64,000 nt of DNA from Prochlorococcus sp. AG-436-K22 (GCA_003212555.1 QCPK01000002.1:1-64000); one strand, 5' to 3'; positions 17,933 through 28,542 are shown, counted from the stretch's first letter. A program made the numbers and translations. The notes: a model not told the origin generated them from the sequence alone.

Positions 17933-18157
17933 ATGTCTTATGAATTACCAGCGGGGCTTTGGCTCCGAACTAAGGATGTTGTAGGCGAATTAAATTTGTC
18001 TAAGGCAACTCTTTTTCGCAGAAAAAAGGAAGGCTATTTCAAGTTAGGGACTCACTTTGTAACTACTGGGCCAACTCCTAGAGCAAATGTTCTTTGGAAT
18101 GTTGATGCTTGCCGCAAAGTACTTTCTCTTTGGGAAGTTCCAGAGGAGAAAGGCTGA
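17933..18157 (+). CDS. AlpA/excisionase-like HTH protein
   Basis: GLWLRTKDVVGELNLSKATLFRRKKEGYFKLGTHFV: wHTH with wing, next to integrase. Confidence 0.7.
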   Translation: MSYELPAGLWLRTKDVVGELNLSKATLFRRKKEGYFKLGTHFVTTGPTPRANVLWNVDACRKVLSLWEVPEEKG

Positions 18158-18199
18158 TGTGTTCAAGGGTAAGGTCTTAGCAATGAAGATACTTGCCAT

Positions 18200-18409
18200 T
18201 TATTGGACTAGTGTCTGTAGATTCTTTGCAAGGACTCTCTTTACTGGATCAAACGTCTTTTCGAGTTGTCTACTAATAGGGTTAAGACTAAAAGGTTTAG
18301 TGTTTAAGGTATTAAGTTGACCACAAAATTCACAGCTAACAGAGGAAGCAGATTCGTCCCAATTGATTGGAGCACCGCAGCGACTACATTTTGTGGGAAA
18401 CGTTGCCAT
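18200..18409 (-). CDS. short zinc-ribbon protein
   Basis: MATFPTKCSRCGAPINWDESASSVSCEFCGQ. Confidence 0.7.
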   Translation of the reverse strand: MATFPTKCSRCGAPINWDESASSVSCEFCGQLNTLNTKPFSLNPISRQLEKTFDPVKRVLAKNLQTLVQ

Positions 18410-18411
18410 AC

Positions 18412-19548
18412 TTATAAATTACTTCTCTTACAAACCTTCTTGAACAAGGCATCGTATTGAACACTGAGATGCTTCCTTTGAATCTTTTCATAAGCAAGAT
18501 CATCCTTACTCCTCTTTACTGCACGACGCCAAAGTTGAAGCATATCTTTTCTCTTCTGAGCAGTGCATTTATGCTCAAAGCCCTTACGAAGACCACAGGC
18601 TTTTTTATCCGCTAGTCTTTCAGAAAGTATTTTCTTATCTCTCCTGAGAATCTGTTTATGCCATGCTATATATTCGCCATCTTCAATGTCGGACATATAA
18701 GAATAGTTTGTAATCCACCACAGCTTTCCCATTCTTCTCGCAAGCATTTCAGGCTTTTCCCTTAAATATTGCTTCTCTTCCTCCTTCCCATATTGGCTAG
18801 GGAACCTTGATTGTCTTTCATAGAACTCATTCATTCCACCTGTTTGGTAATAAGCAATTAGTACTTGGCTACAATTGATAGCTAAATCAAAGAGGTTTTC
18901 TGTAGAAGGCTCTTCCCCGCCCTTTGAACTTGCTACCTTATAGACATTCCAATCTCCTGCTTCTCTTTTTGAACCAATGTCATAGTAATCTTTGCGCTGA
19001 GTGTGCTGATCTATGCATTCTGCAAGAGGTTTATTACGCCTATATTTAGTACACCAAGCTTTTTTATAAGCTATCGATGCTTTAGATTTCTCAGTCGCAT
19101 AAAGAACAAATTCTCCAGTTTCTTCTGGAAGTGGTGCTCTATAGGGTAGGTCTGGATAGAATGGTTTTGCGGTTTGTGGGTAATTTACTCGCATATATAT
19201 TTTCCAAGAAGCAACTAAACCTATTGGTATTGCAAATAGAAGTACAACATTCTTTTTTCGACTAAACAATCTGGTGATCTGTTTCCCTAAAAAATCAACT
19301 TGAGAGTCAGATAAAAGTTTCTGTTTTTTTAAAAGATTTCTTCCTTTTTCACTTACTGCATCTTTAGAAGGAATTGGGATACTCCTAAAAGCAAGTTTTG
19401 TTTTATTAAGGATGTCACCAACTACACCTATATATTGACTTCTTCCTGTAACTGGTTGACCACAGTACTCACAGTTTTTACCTACAGAGAATTTATCCCA
19501 TTGAATGGGAGCACCGCAGCGACTACATTTTGCTGGGACATTGCTCAT
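18412..19548 (-). CDS. zinc-ribbon single-TM protein with large C-terminal domain
   Basis: MSNVPAKCSRCGAPIQWDKFSVGKNCEYCGQ, TM VVLLFAIPIGLVASWKIYM. Confidence 0.8.
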   Translation of the reverse strand: MSNVPAKCSRCGAPIQWDKFSVGKNCEYCGQPVTGRSQYIGVVGDILNKTKLAFRSIPIPSKDAVSEKGRNLLKKQKLLSDSQVDFLGKQITRLFSRKKNVVLLFAIPIGLVASWKIYMRVNYPQTAKPFYPDLPYRAPLPEETGEFVLYATEKSKASIAYKKAWCTKYRRNKPLAECIDQHTQRKDYYDIGSKREAGDWNVYKVASSKGGEEPSTENLFDLAINCSQVLIAYYQTGGMNEFYERQSRFPSQYGKEEEKQYLREKPEMLARRMGKLWWITNYSYMSDIEDGEYIAWHKQILRRDKKILSERLADKKACGLRKGFEHKCTAQKRKDMLQLWRRAVKRSKDDLAYEKIQRKHLSVQYDALFKKVCKRSNL

Positions 19549-19657
19549 GAATTAGGTTCGTTTCCCCTTGCCAGTTTAATGCCTTTCTTATCTCTTAAAT
19601 CATTACTGGCACAAATAGGGAAAGAGCGGCATGCTGATATTCCAAGCAGATTGAATA

Positions 19658-20006
19658 ATGAATACAGCAATTGCCTTTGAAACTGATTCTTTTGCTTACA
19701 CCAAAGAGGTTTGGAAAGGTGCTGCTAAATTCTTAGGTTTAGATAATAAAGATGGACGACTTCAAATCACCAGAGTTGGGACTAACCACATAAAAATAGT
19801 TGAGACAGAAGAACTTGGAAACAGGAATCCATTTGGGACTTTCTCCTGATGTAAGACCTTATGCAGCAATACAAGCCATATCAGAGTGTTTTAAGATCTT
19901 GCAGCAAGGGATTATTGATAAGAACAATAGAAATGAATTAAATAAAATAAGAGAAGCTTTAGATCAACTAGAAAGGCATGGTCAAGCAGAGATTATTGAT
20001 ATTTAA
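19658..20006 (+). pseudogene. small conserved-looking protein split by a frameshift
   Basis: Two overlapping ORFs (19658..19849, 19800..20006) that read as one protein. Confidence 0.45.
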
Positions 20007-20099
20007 CTGAGCTGACAAAAAAGAGTACTAAAGGAAATAGTATTTTTTAGATGTCATTATTAAAAGACATGAGATAATAAGGGAAGAGGATTACTTATT

Positions 20100-21323
20100 T
20101 TGAAAAAAGAAATAACTAAAAATACATCATTAGTCTTACTAACCAGTCTGTACTGCTTTTTGCCAGCACCAAGTCTGGCGAATCCAAGCGAGGCTTATAA
20201 GGAGAAAGCAGATTGTATTGATAGCCCTGACTTTGTAACACCCAAAGAAAAGACATTTAAATACTGCCTCAAATCAAACGGTGTCATTAATAAAATCAAT
20301 GAGGAAGGAGAGCTTGTAGAAGAGAAAGCTCAACTCAACAAGACACTAGAAGACAAGGTAAGAAAAGGTTTTGGATCTACAACCAGTTTGCTTGAGTACA
20401 AGATTGAAGAAGATGAGTTAGTTCAATACAAATGCACAGCTAAAAAGGTTGGCTCAAAGTATGAGTGTGATGGATCAGGTGAGAGGTCTTTAAAAGGTGT
20501 GAGACCAGACGGATATTACCTTGAGAAAGGTTTGAAAGATATAGAAGATGAGAAGTGGAATGCTGCATTAGAGAACTTCACTTCTGAGATTGAGTTAAGC
20601 AAAGACAAAGATGCCTATTACCAAAGAGCTTTTGCAAAATTCATGCTTGAGGATTATTTGGGCTCAATTAAAGATGCCAATACACATCTGAAATCTGATA
20701 AGAACAACATCAAGGCATACAACTTAAGGAGTATGGCCAAGTACCAAATAAATGATCATAAAGGGGCTATTAAAGATTTAAACAAGCTCATCGTCCTATG
20801 GGAAAAGCTTGATGAGAGCGAGAGATCAGAGCTTGAGATTAAAGAAATCAACCCAGTCTTTGACAAGTTCTATTACCGACGTGCTTTGTCTAAAAGTGAA
20901 GCCGGTGACCAACGTGGTGCTGTAAAAGATTTTGACCAGGCGATTGAGAACAATCCACTTCATGGTCAAGCTTATTTCCAAAAAGGATTAGAGAATTATT
21001 GGTCTGATAGAGATTCAGCCTGTTCAGATATTCTGCAAGGCATGACTCTTGGGGCTTCTGATACAAGTAGCAACTTAATTAAAGAGAGAGCTGATTCTGA
21101 TTCGTTCCTTGATGAATTGTTTGACCAAGACAAAACATTGGTTGATGCTTGTGAAGATTCAAGTGATGAAAAGATCCAAAAGAATAAAGGCAATTATGAC
21201 TTTGAGCAACTGATGAATAAGTCCTATGAGCTATTAATTAAATACATATTGCTCGTGCCCATCTTCCTTATTGTCATTATTTCTCTTGTAATTAAATACA
21301 ATGGCAAAGATGATGATGAATAG
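20100..21323 (+). CDS. secreted TPR protein with C-terminal TM
   Basis: Signal peptide ...LLTSLYCFLPAPSLA, several TPRs, C-terminal TM YILLVPIFLIVIISLVI. Confidence 0.85.
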   Translation: MKKEITKNTSLVLLTSLYCFLPAPSLANPSEAYKEKADCIDSPDFVTPKEKTFKYCLKSNGVINKINEEGELVEEKAQLNKTLEDKVRKGFGSTTSLLEYKIEEDELVQYKCTAKKVGSKYECDGSGERSLKGVRPDGYYLEKGLKDIEDEKWNAALENFTSEIELSKDKDAYYQRAFAKFMLEDYLGSIKDANTHLKSDKNNIKAYNLRSMAKYQINDHKGAIKDLNKLIVLWEKLDESERSELEIKEINPVFDKFYYRRALSKSEAGDQRGAVKDFDQAIENNPLHGQAYFQKGLENYWSDRDSACSDILQGMTLGASDTSSNLIKERADSDSFLDELFDQDKTLVDACEDSSDEKIQKNKGNYDFEQLMNKSYELLIKYILLVPIFLIVIISLVIKYNGKDDDE

Positions 21324-21405
21324 GTTCTAATAATATAAAAATTAGTTTAAGCATCTGATAATTATTGACCCTACTGATAAACTGAATCAAATTGTTTAGC
21401 AGAAA

Positions 21406-22374
21406 TTGGCAATAGCCACGATAGAAAGTAATCCCCGGAAGGACTACTTAGTTTGGAGACATCCGAATAGAGATATCTCAGTTGGTTCGCAAATTCTTGT
21501 GAATGAAAGTGAAGAGGCTTTACTCTTTGAGAACGGACAGCTCCTACATATTCTTAAAGCCGGTAAACACTTAGTTGAAGCAGGTAATATTCCAGGTCTC
21601 GATGGACTGATTAGAAGATCTATTGGTAATAATTCAGCGATTAAAATTGATATTTGGTTCGTTACTAAGACCTCCTCTACTGACTACAAATGGGGCGTTC
21701 AATTACAAGCTAAAGATTCCACACATCAACTGATTGTTCCTGTTGGATCCTATGGCTCCATGCTCCTAAGAATTGAAGACCCAGCATCACTAGTGATACA
21801 GGTTGTTGGGAAGAAGATGTCTATGAGCAAAGATGAGCTCAAGGAATTTCTTGTTCCCAATATTGAGAGAAGCCTCAAGGACTACATCGCTGACAAGATT
21901 AAAAGAGGAACACTTGATATCTTTAGCATCGAATCAATTTTAGAAGAAGCCTCAACTGCAACAAAGAAATCTATTGAGCGCTCCTTTGAAAGATTTGGTT
22001 TAAAGCTGATTGATTTCTTCATTCAAGGGATTGAGGTTATTGGTGATAACCCTGAATACATCAAGATCAAAGAAAGTCTTGCAGATGCTGCAAGTTTAAG
22101 AATTAGAGCAAAAGCTGCTTCTGATACACAAGGTTTCTACCAACAGGAAAGAACACTTGATGCTCTTAATAAGGCTGCTGAGAAAGATACAGGAATGGCA
22201 GGCAATCTTCTTTCTAAAGGACTTGGAGGTATCAACATTGGCAGCTCTGGCAATAAGGATTCAGGTGGTGACATAAAACAAAAGCTCTCTTCCTTGAAAG
22301 ATCTATTTGATTCAGGTCTGATCTCAGAAGCGGAATATGAAAAGAAGAAACAGGATTTATTAGGACAAATTTAA
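21406..22374 (+). CDS. SPFH-domain (YdjI/'virion core'-like) protein with C-terminal SHOCT
   Basis: N-terminal LVWRHPNRDISVGSQILVNESEEALLFENGQL, C-terminal IKQKLSSLKDLFDSGLISEAEYEKKKQDLLGQI. Confidence 0.85.
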   Translation: MAIATIESNPRKDYLVWRHPNRDISVGSQILVNESEEALLFENGQLLHILKAGKHLVEAGNIPGLDGLIRRSIGNNSAIKIDIWFVTKTSSTDYKWGVQLQAKDSTHQLIVPVGSYGSMLLRIEDPASLVIQVVGKKMSMSKDELKEFLVPNIERSLKDYIADKIKRGTLDIFSIESILEEASTATKKSIERSFERFGLKLIDFFIQGIEVIGDNPEYIKIKESLADAASLRIRAKAASDTQGFYQQERTLDALNKAAEKDTGMAGNLLSKGLGGINIGSSGNKDSGGDIKQKLSSLKDLFDSGLISEAEYEKKKQDLLGQI

Positions 22375-22406
22375 ATCCTTATGATTAAAACCATCACGAG
22401 AGAGTC

Positions 22407-23084
22407 ATGAGAATAAAAAGAGCACTACCAATCCTTTGGCTTCCTTTAATAGGTTTCTGGACATTCCTCTTTGCTATACAGCTCAATACTCCTTCTACTG
22501 ACCTAGAAGGGGTTGTTCCATTAATCTCTTATTTACTGGTTTCATTCCTGCTTGTACTGCAGTTGCAGTTGGTTTTAGGCAATAAAAGGGAAGGAGCAAT
22601 CGTTAAATTTGGGACAACGAATGTCTTGTTATCATGCCTACTTGTTTCGAGTATTTCAGTCTTTTTAAATCTCGTTCAAGCTGCAGAGAATGAACTATCG
22701 ATTGCTCTAATCGTTGCACCGTTAATCATTAACACAATCATCGCCGAACTCTTCTCAGTATCCAACAAACAAATAGGTAAGAAGAGAGATGCTTGGATGA
22801 ATACCAACAAAGAGATTGAAGAAAGTCAGAGCAGATCCCTAGAAGACATTTCTAAAGAGAGAAATATCAGCCTGAGAACTAGAGAGGATTGGAAGAGATA
22901 TCTTCAACAAGCATCAATCGATCATTTGGGTAATAGTGAGATCTTAGATGAGATAACAAGAGTCAAAGATATTGTTCCCTTCAGCTCTTATTTTAGAACT
23001 GGCGAATCATCAGCAACTTTAAAGATGCTTGAGAGAGGGGTAGATGAGAGTCAGCTTCTTTTAGTACTTAAAACTATCAAATAA
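22407..23084 (+). CDS. polytopic membrane protein, unknown function
   Basis: Several TM segments followed by soluble C-terminus. Confidence 0.7.
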   Translation: MRIKRALPILWLPLIGFWTFLFAIQLNTPSTDLEGVVPLISYLLVSFLLVLQLQLVLGNKREGAIVKFGTTNVLLSCLLVSSISVFLNLVQAAENELSIALIVAPLIINTIIAELFSVSNKQIGKKRDAWMNTNKEIEESQSRSLEDISKERNISLRTREDWKRYLQQASIDHLGNSEILDEITRVKDIVPFSSYFRTGESSATLKMLERGVDESQLLLVLKTIK

Positions 23085-23157
23085 AAGAATAAGTAATGAA
23101 AAAACTAACAAGTAAATGTATTAATTATGGAGATCCATAAGAGAAGAAGCAGTAGCT

Positions 23158-25716
23158 ATGGGAAGAACATTTCAAAAATGTAATTACTGCGGAGCTCCAG
23201 TAAGCCTAAAGAATTCAGTCTTATTAGAAAATTGCAATTTTTGTGGTCAGCCAATTAATACAAGATTTAATTTCATAAATTTAGGCAACTCAAATAATTT
23301 TATATCTAGAGGATTTCTCTCACTAGAATCTTTTGCGATAAAGATAACAACTAGTTTAAAGGATAAGACTCTAGTATTAGCGAAAAAACAAACCATATTA
23401 TCCCAGTCGCAGATAGAAACTATATTTAAATATATTGATAAAATTTCTTCTAGTAGAAGAAATAGATTGTTGCTAATTGGTGTTCCCTTAGGTTTGTATA
23501 TTATAGCTACAATAAATGATCCATATAGAAAAAAATATAATCAACAGTGGTCTGAGAATAAGGAATGGTATGAAAGGAGATGTAGAAATGAATCTATGGA
23601 AGCTGGAAGTGAGTTTTTAGCTCGCAAATTATATTCAGATTGTTTCAAAGAGTTCAGGCAAGAAGTTAAAGAAGATGTAAAAGCTGAAATAGAAAAAGAA
23701 AAGATGAGGAAACAAAAAGAAAGAATAAGAAATAAAGAGCAAAGGAGGCAAGAAAAAATAAGAGTTAAAGAGCAAAGGGAGCAAGAGAGAAAAAGAATAG
23801 AAAAATCCAGGAAGGCTAAAGCAGCAAATGATAGGTGGATAGCTCAGAGAAAAAAGATAGCAGAGCAAGAGAAAAGGTTAGCTAAAAAAGATCTAAGAGT
23901 TAATCTAAAATTAGAGAAAAAGTTGACAATTCAAATATCAAAAAACAAGGATAATATATATATCCAATATAAAGAACGTGCAGATAAAAGAGATGAGATT
24001 GCTAAGGCAAATATTACCTTAGGGAAAAATAGCGAAGGAGATGGTTACAGACAGTTGGCTATAAATGATTACACCACAGCCATAAAACTCAGACCTGACT
24101 ATATAGATGCATATATTAATCGAGGTCTTACGAAGGAAGCCAGCTCTGACGTTATAGGAGCATGTAATGATTGGGCCAAAGCCTTTTCTCTAGGAGATAA
24201 AGAAGTTAAGGAATGGCTATCTCAAAGCTGTTTTTCTAAATATAGAAGAGCTGCAATTGAACAATTAGACAAAAATAATTATCAAATGGCTATTAAAGAA
24301 TTCACAAAGATTCTAAGCATTTGGCCCAAAACTGATTCTATTTTAGAAGAGCGTGCAAGCACACGGTTAAAATTAAATGACTATAAAGGAGCGATTAATG
24401 ACTATACTGAGGCCATAGAAATCAAACCTTCCGAGCACAATTATTATATTTCCAGAGCTAATACAAAATTAAAGTTAAAGGACTATAAAGGAGCGATGAA
24501 TGACTATACTGAGGCCATAGAAATCAAACCTTCCGAGCACAATTATTATATTTCCAGAGCTTATACAAAATTAAAGTTAAAGGACTATGATGGAGCTGAA
24601 GAAGATTATACAAAAGGAATTAAGATCAAACCATCTAAAGTTACTTATTACCTGTTAAGAGGAGATCTGAGAATTCAAGTTAAGAGTTACGATAAAGCTC
24701 TTTTAGATTACAATAAAGTCTTAGAATTAGAACAAGATAATGTAATTGCTTATCGAGAAAGAGGGCTTATTAAACTTAACTTAAAAGATGAAAATGGTTA
24801 TTGCAAAGATATAAAAAAAGCTTTGTCTCTAGGTGCAAGAAATATCAATAAAGAGCAAGTCAAGCAATATTGTCAACGACTAGAAATTCTAGCCAAAAAG
24901 CAATCTAAAAATGTGACTCTTTCAGAAAACGCAAAATATTATTTAGATAGGATAAGACCTATCTATCTAAAAAAAAGCAAATGTAAGGAAACGATTAGGC
25001 TTATTAATCTTTTGCTTCCACTATATGAAACTGATGTCATCTACTCCTATAGAGGAAAGGCTCAACAGCTATGTTCTAACTTTACAGAATCTATCAAAGA
25101 CTATAAAAGTGCTATTGAAATAAACAGTGAAGATTCGCTTTATTATAGCAACCTTGCTAAGAGTAAAAGCAAGCTTAAAGATTTCAAAGGAGCTCTTGAG
25201 GCTTATGACTTATCGATAAAATTAGCCTCAAAGGATTCTATTTATTATAGAGATAGAGGCATGATCAAAAATCAATTAGGAGATTACTTAGGTGCAATAT
25301 CAGATTTCCAAACATCTAAAACTACATTTAGAGAAAATTGCAAGTCTTCTGGATATTATTCTAATAGAAGTTGCAAACTAACAAAAGAAGGAAGAACATT
25401 TTACAAAAGCTCTTATGAATCTGAACTCAATGATGAAATTGGAAAAATTAGAATTAAGTTAAAAGATTATGTTCAAGCAATTTCGTCATTCGATAATTCA
25501 GGGTCGATGGAATCACGTCTATACCGAGGAATAGCAAAATATGAATTGCAAGATCTTGACTCTGCCTGCTCAGATTGGTATTACTACTCGAAGAAGAGAA
25601 AAGTGACAGGTTTTTTAAGTTACAAAGTTAAATATATAGCAGATCCTGATAAATTAAACTCGGTAAAACATAATGGCTCAACAATATATAGTTTGTATAA
25701 AAAGTATTGTAAGTAA
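23158..25716 (+). CDS. zinc-ribbon/TM/TPR protein (852 aa)
   Basis: MGRTFQKCNYCGAPVSLKNSVLLENCNFCGQ, one TM, charged coil, TPRs. Confidence 0.9.
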   Translation: MGRTFQKCNYCGAPVSLKNSVLLENCNFCGQPINTRFNFINLGNSNNFISRGFLSLESFAIKITTSLKDKTLVLAKKQTILSQSQIETIFKYIDKISSSRRNRLLLIGVPLGLYIIATINDPYRKKYNQQWSENKEWYERRCRNESMEAGSEFLARKLYSDCFKEFRQEVKEDVKAEIEKEKMRKQKERIRNKEQRRQEKIRVKEQREQERKRIEKSRKAKAANDRWIAQRKKIAEQEKRLAKKDLRVNLKLEKKLTIQISKNKDNIYIQYKERADKRDEIAKANITLGKNSEGDGYRQLAINDYTTAIKLRPDYIDAYINRGLTKEASSDVIGACNDWAKAFSLGDKEVKEWLSQSCFSKYRRAAIEQLDKNNYQMAIKEFTKILSIWPKTDSILEERASTRLKLNDYKGAINDYTEAIEIKPSEHNYYISRANTKLKLKDYKGAMNDYTEAIEIKPSEHNYYISRAYTKLKLKDYDGAEEDYTKGIKIKPSKVTYYLLRGDLRIQVKSYDKALLDYNKVLELEQDNVIAYRERGLIKLNLKDENGYCKDIKKALSLGARNINKEQVKQYCQRLEILAKKQSKNVTLSENAKYYLDRIRPIYLKKSKCKETIRLINLLLPLYETDVIYSYRGKAQQLCSNFTESIKDYKSAIEINSEDSLYYSNLAKSKSKLKDFKGALEAYDLSIKLASKDSIYYRDRGMIKNQLGDYLGAISDFQTSKTTFRENCKSSGYYSNRSCKLTKEGRTFYKSSYESELNDEIGKIRIKLKDYVQAISSFDNSGSMESRLYRGIAKYELQDLDSACSDWYYYSKKRKVTGFLSYKVKYIADPDKLNSVKHNGSTIYSLYKKYCK
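24379..24582 (+). repeat. two near-identical tandem 102-bp units encoding one 34-aa TPR each
   Basis: gactataaaggagcgatTaatgactatactgaggccatagaaatcaaacc... repeated with very few differences. Confidence 0.92.
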
Positions 25717-25749
25717 TTTTTTTTATAGCCAGCTTGCTAGAGGTAATTA

Positions 25750-26364
25750 TTATTTCTGCAAACAGAACATTTTGTAGTAGGCATCTTTGATTTTCCCTTT
25801 AGAGTTTCCAAACCTCAATCCTGATCTAAGAGCTAACGCTCGATTCTCCCCAGCACCATGATGGGACTGACTATCAAATTCCTTATCTCCTAGCAAGGCA
25901 GCAGCAGTGATCATACTTTCAATATCGGATTGATTAAATGTCAGGTTAGGAATACTTGCAAGGATGACTCCAGCGAAGCAGTCCGCTTGAAGCTCAATCC
26001 TCATCGTGTTGTTTTGAGCTCTTGCGATTAATTGAGACTGAGCAAATTGAACGTGATGTGCATATTCATGAGCAACGACAAAAGCAACTGCAGCATCTCC
26101 TAATTTTGCTAACTGCTCCATGAACTCTTTCTCAAGGCAGATCAGTTGAGATCTTGAGTCGTAATAGGTGTCATCACACCAGTCCCACTTCACACGCTTG
26201 GCTTTAGATTTCTTCCCCATTGTCTTGGAGGCACCAGCCAGGACAACTTCAATCAATGACTCCATATCTTTTGTTCCATCCAAGGCTGCCTTAGCTGGGG
26301 ATTGCAACACTGGAACTGATAGCAATGCACAGAGTAAAGAAGATGAGAATATTTTTCTAAACAC
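25750..26364 (-). CDS. secreted HExxH zinc metallopeptidase, YpfJ/neutral zinc metallopeptidase-like
   Basis: Signal peptide; AFVVAHEYAHHVQ and ELQADCFAGV motifs. Confidence 0.88.
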   Translation of the reverse strand: MFRKIFSSSLLCALLSVPVLQSPAKAALDGTKDMESLIEVVLAGASKTMGKKSKAKRVKWDWCDDTYYDSRSQLICLEKEFMEQLAKLGDAAVAFVVAHEYAHHVQFAQSQLIARAQNNTMRIELQADCFAGVILASIPNLTFNQSDIESMITAAALLGDKEFDSQSHHGAGENRALALRSGLRFGNSKGKIKDAYYKMFCLQK

Positions 26365-26464
26365 CTTGGGGCTTCTCTGGGTTTTTTAAAGTATAAGTTG
26401 ATTTCATTCCTATCCTTTATTTAGACAAGAAAGAGTCTAAATTATTTGGCATGAACTGGAATCA

Positions 26465-28282
26465 ATGAAAGGTCGATCTGCTAAATGCTTATACTGTGGG
26501 GCTCCTATCCGACTGGAACAGTCGGTACTATTTTCTAAATGTGATTTTTGTGGATCATCCTTTAACAAAACAGCTGAGATAATTCCATCAAATGCAATAA
26601 AAAACCTCTTTGATAGATCAACATCTGCTATATCTAAATTTGTCCAACCAATCCCAGGTAAGATAAAAGAAATAAGTCAAGAGTTACTTAAGAAACAAAC
26701 CATATTATCTAAACAACAAATTAATTCCCTTAACAGAAATAGAATAAGAGTTTTAAGTAAGAGAAGAAATATAGCTATTTTAATTGGAGTTCCAATAAGT
26801 CTATTTGCTTTTACAATCATTAATGACCCATTCAGAAAAGAGTTGAGTGAGAAAAGATCTTATATGGAAAGTTACTGTAGACGTCAAGCTGCAGGTATGA
26901 GCAATACATTTTTTGCAAGGAAGGAATATTCTGATTGCATTAAAGATTATAAAGAAGGGATAAGAGATGATATAAAGCGAGAGAAGAAACAGAGAAAAGA
27001 AAATATTAAAAGATCAAAAGAAAAAGCTAGAAGTCTGAAAATAAATAGTTTTATAACAGAAGGACGAAAGGCTTATGGGGAAGAAAATTATCAATTAGCT
27101 ATAAAGAATTATAGCAAAGCCATAAAGATGGAACCTAAGAATGCTTCAACATACAATAGAAGAGGCTTAGCTAATTTTGCCCTAAAGAAATACAGAAGAG
27201 CGCTCACTGATTTCACAAAAGCAATTAAAATAAATAATTTTGTAGCTGCTTATCATGCCAATTCAGGTAAATCAAGGTTTGAATTAAAACAATATAAATT
27301 AGCAATTCCTCATTATGAAAAAGCAATAGAATTATACCCTAGAAGAGATCTTTACCATAATATGCTAGGAGTAATTAGGTATAGTTTAGAGGAATACCAA
27401 ACATCAATTAAGCACTTCACAAAAGCAATCGAATTAGCTTCTAAGAAGCCAGTTTATTTTAGCAATCGTGGAAATGCAAGGTACAAAATTGGTCAATATA
27501 AGGAATCCTTGAATGATTATAATGTAGCTATAAAACTTAGCAAAAGTAATGCCAGCTATTACAATAGCAGAGGCAATATATATTACACTCTAGGTAATTA
27601 CTGGAACGCCATAAAAGATTACAAAACAGCCATTGAACTTAAACCAGAAGATAATTCAACTTTTCTAGAAAATCTTAAAGAAGCAGAAAACCAGTTAACT
27701 CCAAAAGATAAAAAAGAGAGGGAAGCAGAAGAAAAAAAGATGGAGCAGGAAAAAAGAAATAGGCAAAGTGCTAAGGGTTACTATGACAGTGCTATGAGTA
27801 AATATTACTTTGGCAAGTCATTTAAAGATAAAGTTAATGGTTGTGCTGATTATAGAAAAGCAATGCAATTAGGTTATCAACTCAAAGAAGGATCTTGGCC
27901 AAAGCTAGAATGCTACGGAAGCTCTAAAGAATCAAGCTACTACAAATCTGGAGTGAGCTTCTATTTTAAGGACGATTATAGAAATGCAATCTCTGAATAC
28001 AACAAAGGTCTTCAGTTAAACCCTTTTAATATTCGACTCTACGTAGCTCGTGGATTTTCTAAGTATTTGATTAAAGACTACAAAGGAGCAGTTTCTGATC
28101 AGACAAAAGCTATTGAATTAAGCCCAAATTATTCAGAAGGAATTGCCTACACCAATCGTGCTAATGCAAAATATAAGCTTGGTGAAATAGAAGCTGCATG
28201 TAGCGACAGAAATAAGGCAATGTCATTCCCATCAAGTACTCCAGTTAAGTTTAAGAGTAAGGTCTGTCGACCTTATGAGTAA
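26465..28282 (+). CDS. zinc-ribbon/TM/TPR protein (605 aa)
   Basis: MKGRSAKCLYCGAPIRLEQSVLFSKCDFCGS, TM, TPRs; C-terminal module shared with 29546..31522. Confidence 0.9.
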   Translation: MKGRSAKCLYCGAPIRLEQSVLFSKCDFCGSSFNKTAEIIPSNAIKNLFDRSTSAISKFVQPIPGKIKEISQELLKKQTILSKQQINSLNRNRIRVLSKRRNIAILIGVPISLFAFTIINDPFRKELSEKRSYMESYCRRQAAGMSNTFFARKEYSDCIKDYKEGIRDDIKREKKQRKENIKRSKEKARSLKINSFITEGRKAYGEENYQLAIKNYSKAIKMEPKNASTYNRRGLANFALKKYRRALTDFTKAIKINNFVAAYHANSGKSRFELKQYKLAIPHYEKAIELYPRRDLYHNMLGVIRYSLEEYQTSIKHFTKAIELASKKPVYFSNRGNARYKIGQYKESLNDYNVAIKLSKSNASYYNSRGNIYYTLGNYWNAIKDYKTAIELKPEDNSTFLENLKEAENQLTPKDKKEREAEEKKMEQEKRNRQSAKGYYDSAMSKYYFGKSFKDKVNGCADYRKAMQLGYQLKEGSWPKLECYGSSKESSYYKSGVSFYFKDDYRNAISEYNKGLQLNPFNIRLYVARGFSKYLIKDYKGAVSDQTKAIELSPNYSEGIAYTNRANAKYKLGEIEAACSDRNKAMSFPSSTPVKFKSKVCRPYE

Positions 28283-28461
28283 TGAATCAATCTAAGAACA
28301 GCACAGAAAAGACAATACGGGTCTGTGTAGATCTTCCTGAAAGTTTGATTGAGAGGTTCGATGAGCTCAAAGAGCAATGGGGTCTCCAGCACAGAGGAGC
28401 AGTGCTGGAAAGGCTTCTCGAGACTCTCTTCGAAGAAGATAAAGATAATCCAAAGAGTTAA
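28282..28461 (+). CDS. ribbon-helix-helix (CopG-like) DNA-binding protein, 59 aa
   Basis: Manual translation MNQSKNSTEKTIRVCVDLPESLIERFDELKEQWGLQHRGAVLERLLETLFEEDKDNPKS; start overlaps upstream stop (TAATG); missed by ORF track. Confidence 0.75.
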   Translation: MNQSKNSTEKTIRVCVDLPESLIERFDELKEQWGLQHRGAVLERLLETLFEEDKDNPKS

Positions 28462-28542
28462 CGTGGAATCTAGGCTTCAGTATTTCTACCCCCTAGCGAA
28501 GTCAAAATTTCATGGTTTAGATGATGGTCCAGCCAAAAATAA

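Noticed and set aside
23635-23868. 77-aa minus ORF rich in Phe/Leu/Tyr
   Set aside because: Mirror of the Lys/Glu/Arg-rich coil of the TPR gene on the other strand
24379-24582. Possible CRISPR-like repeat array
   Set aside because: Repeat is an in-frame TPR duplication with no spacers; no CRISPR array or cas genes seen in the window
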